From JAGNGI01 sp035448825 (lineage in GTDB: Bacteria > Fidelibacterota > UBA2242): a stretch of DNA of 64,000 nt. The notes beneath the pieces are model-generated. The model was not told where the DNA came from and did no database searches. It saw only the letters and a program-made list of their open reading frames with translations. Positions 62,086 to 64,000 of this stretch are shown piece by piece. The number at the start of each line of letters is the position of its first letter. Within the stretch, counting starts at the first letter, position 1. The stretch is from positions 1-64,000 of the forward strand of contig DAOTJS010000009.1 of the NCBI GenBank assembly GCA_035448825.1. The letters run 5' to 3'. Both the position numbers and the translations under genes were made by a program.

Positions 62086-63693
62086 ATGAGGCAATCTGTT
62101 GTTCGTAAAATTTTGGTGATATTTGTTTGGATCAGCTTTATTCCATTAGTCGGAATAGCGCGAGAAAAAGCCGATAGGGAGGGCGACTACCCGGACGGTT
62201 GTACTTCAGTTATGGTTGGTAAAAAAGCGTCCCGTGATGGCTCCGTTATGACTAGCCACACTTGCGATAGTCATCGCACGCATTCGTCACTTAATATTGT
62301 ACCGGCGAAAAAATATAGCAAGGGTGAAATGGCCACTATGCTAAAGCGGATTGATTATGATTCTTTGGCGATGCCGTCCTATCAATATCTACCGATCGGT
62401 GAAATTCCGCAGGTCGCCAGTACTTATGGTTTTATAAATACGGCTTACCCTTGTATGAATGAAAAACAGTTAGCAATCGGTGAATCCACTTTTGGTGGTC
62501 GCGAGAGTTTACGTTCGGATAACGGTCTTATTGATTGCCAGCAGTTGGTGCGTCTAATGATGGAGCGTTGCGCGACTGCTCGCGAGGCTATTCGTATGGC
62601 AGGTGAACTGACTAAGAAGTATGGTTGGATTGATGAAGGAGAATGTTTGACGATCGCCGATAAAAATGAAGTCTGGGCGCTCGAGATCGTTGGTCCCGGA
62701 AAGGGTAATTGCGGTTCGATCTGGGTGGCTCAACGTGTTCCGGATGATCATGTTTCGGTGAATGCCAATGGTAGTCGCATCCGTCAGATAAACCTGAAAA
62801 AGTCCGATTACTTTATGGCTTCTGAAAATATCTTTAAGGTGGCACAGGATAGCGGGTGGTGGAATCCGAAAGAAGGGCAGTTTGATTTTGCCTACGTTTA
62901 TGCGCCCGAGAGCCGTCAATCGTTTTCGACGCGAAGGCGTGAATGGCGGGTACTGGATTTAGTGGCACCTTCGCTAAAACTACATCCGGATGCCGAAAAT
63001 TTTCCCTTTTCCGTTAAACCAGATACGCTGGTTGATTTAGCCAAGATGATTTGTATATTTCAAGATTATTTCGAAGGTACGGATTATAATTTCGTTAAAA
63101 ATATTACCTGGACCAACTCCGAAGGAAAAACCGAAATCTCGCCGTTTGCCAACCCTTTTATGCCGTATGATATGAACCATATTTTCAAAATCAACGGCGG
63201 TTGGGGTTGGCGAGGTGAACGCCCGATTGCTCGTTGGTACACGATGTATGCTACGATAACTCAATCACGGGATTGGCTTCCGGATGCGATCGGCGGGGTG
63301 GTTTGGCTGGCATTAGATAACGTCGCTACTTCGATTTATATTCCGTTATATTGCAGTATTTACGATGTGGCGCCACCCTATAAGGTTGACGGACGAACGA
63401 CTGGCTTTAGTCGGGAGTCGGCCTGGTGGGCATTTAATCGGCTGGGAACTCTGGCGGCTCAGCGTTGGGGAGATATGCGCTATGATGTAGCGGCTGTGTG
63501 GGCACCAATGCAATTGGAATTATTAAAACGGCAGAGCGAGATCGAGAGTCAGGCTTTGGTGCAATATAAAAATAGCCCGGATGCCGCTCGCAATTTCCTG
63601 ACTAAATATAGTATTGACTGGGGTGCTAAAGTCGTTTACCGCGCCTGGAAACTGGGCGATGAACTCTGGACCAAATACGACGAACAGTTTTAA
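62086..63693 (+). CDS. Peptidase family C69 dipeptidase, exported
   Basis: The 535-residue protein has a signal peptide (MRQSVVRKILVIFVWISFIP) and the C69/U34 pattern with the likely nucleophile in DGCTSVMVGKKASRDGS, preceded by a propeptide-like stretch. NALEIVGPGKG-type segment ALEIVGPGKGN and ANGSRIRQI follow. These are N-terminal-nucleophile dipeptidases, probably acting in the periplasm. AGGCAATC does not give a clear ribosome site, but GGAGATTAAT lies before the ATG. Confidence 0.85.
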   Translation: MRQSVVRKILVIFVWISFIPLVGIAREKADREGDYPDGCTSVMVGKKASRDGSVMTSHTCDSHRTHSSLNIVPAKKYSKGEMATMLKRIDYDSLAMPSYQYLPIGEIPQVASTYGFINTAYPCMNEKQLAIGESTFGGRESLRSDNGLIDCQQLVRLMMERCATAREAIRMAGELTKKYGWIDEGECLTIADKNEVWALEIVGPGKGNCGSIWVAQRVPDDHVSVNANGSRIRQINLKKSDYFMASENIFKVAQDSGWWNPKEGQFDFAYVYAPESRQSFSTRRREWRVLDLVAPSLKLHPDAENFPFSVKPDTLVDLAKMICIFQDYFEGTDYNFVKNITWTNSEGKTEISPFANPFMPYDMNHIFKINGGWGWRGERPIARWYTMYATITQSRDWLPDAIGGVVWLALDNVATSIYIPLYCSIYDVAPPYKVDGRTTGFSRESAWWAFNRLGTLAAQRWGDMRYDVAAVWAPMQLELLKRQSEIESQALVQYKNSPDAARNFLTKYSIDWGAKVVYRAWKLGDELWTKYDEQF

Positions 63694-64000
63694 ATTTTTA
63701 CCACAAAAGCTCAAAGGCATTATAATTTCTTTTTATTATTTTAAGAAGAAAGAATTAGAAATTTGATAGGTCAACAAATAAATCTTAGGTTATGCCGCCA
63801 GAAGGGTGACCAGTTTAAAAAAATTTCCCAAATATTTGCTACTTTTTTCTTGACCTTGCTAGGGTAATAGATGAATCGGCAAGGTTTCTTAACAAGCCCG
63901 ATAAATATACATTAAATTTTTAGTGTCTTAGTGCCCTCGTGGTAAAATTCTACCGGTCGTCAACCGGAATCGGCCACAGAAATTTTCCGCTTTCCAGAAA
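63694..64000. other. Intergenic region at the end of the window
   Basis: No gene is recognised in the last 307 bases. The stretch 63922-63950 (TTTAGTGTCTTAGTGCCCTCG) resembles a type of intergenic repeat I have seen in other bacterial genomes, but no second copy lies in the window. TTGACC at 63853-63858 has no convincing -10 partner. Confidence 0.4.

Noticed and set aside
63853..63900. Promoter at the end of the window
   Set aside because: TTGACC has no acceptable -10 box at 16-18 bases.

Overview
The window is bacterial chromosome of about 43% GC (estimated by eye). The lineage is not certain. A PorV/PorQ-type outer-membrane barrel protein, a DsbD, periplasmic signal-peptide proteins and Shine-Dalgarno starts with many TTG/GTG start codons suggest a Gram-negative, probably uncultivated member of the FCB group (Marinimicrobia, KSB1, Cloacimonadota or Calditrichota-like). 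That placement is inference.

Layout. (1) 1-14664: end of tuf, then an unbroken S10-spc-alpha ribosomal operon (rpsJ to rplQ) with secY, map, infA, rpmJ and rpoA; adk is absent from its usual place between secY and map. (2) 14679-20934: a secreted GHL10-type glycoside hydrolase, then a tight four-gene cluster (two Ddl-like ATP-grasp ligases, a GNAT acetyltransferase, a lysine 2,3-aminomutase-like radical SAM enzyme) that looks like an uncharacterised beta-amino-acid pathway, then an orphan Card1/DUF1887-like protein whose nuclease motif is degenerate. (3) 21025-26821, minus strand: EamA transporter, DsbD, and a pyrF-pyrE-MBL-cyclophilin operon. (4) 27142-38817: stress and metal region with clpC, dnaK behind a sigma-54-type promoter, tRNA-Cys and tRNA-Leu, a NiCo-type riboswitch in front of a P2-like cation ATPase, a sigma-54 activator, a sigma-54-type promoter in front of a thioredoxin-fold/radical SAM pair, and a frameshifted SPW-repeat gene. 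(5) 39260-47675: a cytoplasmic xylo-oligosaccharide-type locus (GH10, PfkB kinase, GH3, GH116, GPH symporter). (6) 47908-48954: a thioredoxin-like/TPR protein with an in-frame TGA exactly at the first redox cysteine, followed by a hairpin with bacterial SECIS features, so a predicted new selenoprotein. (7) 49103-56364: a surface-polymer cluster (three glycerophosphotransferase-like enzymes, two LicC-like nucleotidyltransferases, LicD, a KdkA-like kinase, a DUF3108 protein). (8) 56493-63693: mutS, a PorV-like protein, tRNA-Met, 8-oxoguanine deaminase, a C69 dipeptidase.

The most novel signals are the selenoprotein, the aminomutase/ATP-grasp cluster, the riboswitch-ATPase pair with His and Cys in the predicted metal site, the orphan CARF-like protein, and the two sigma-54-type promoters. 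No CRISPR array, rRNA, insertion sequence or prophage was seen.
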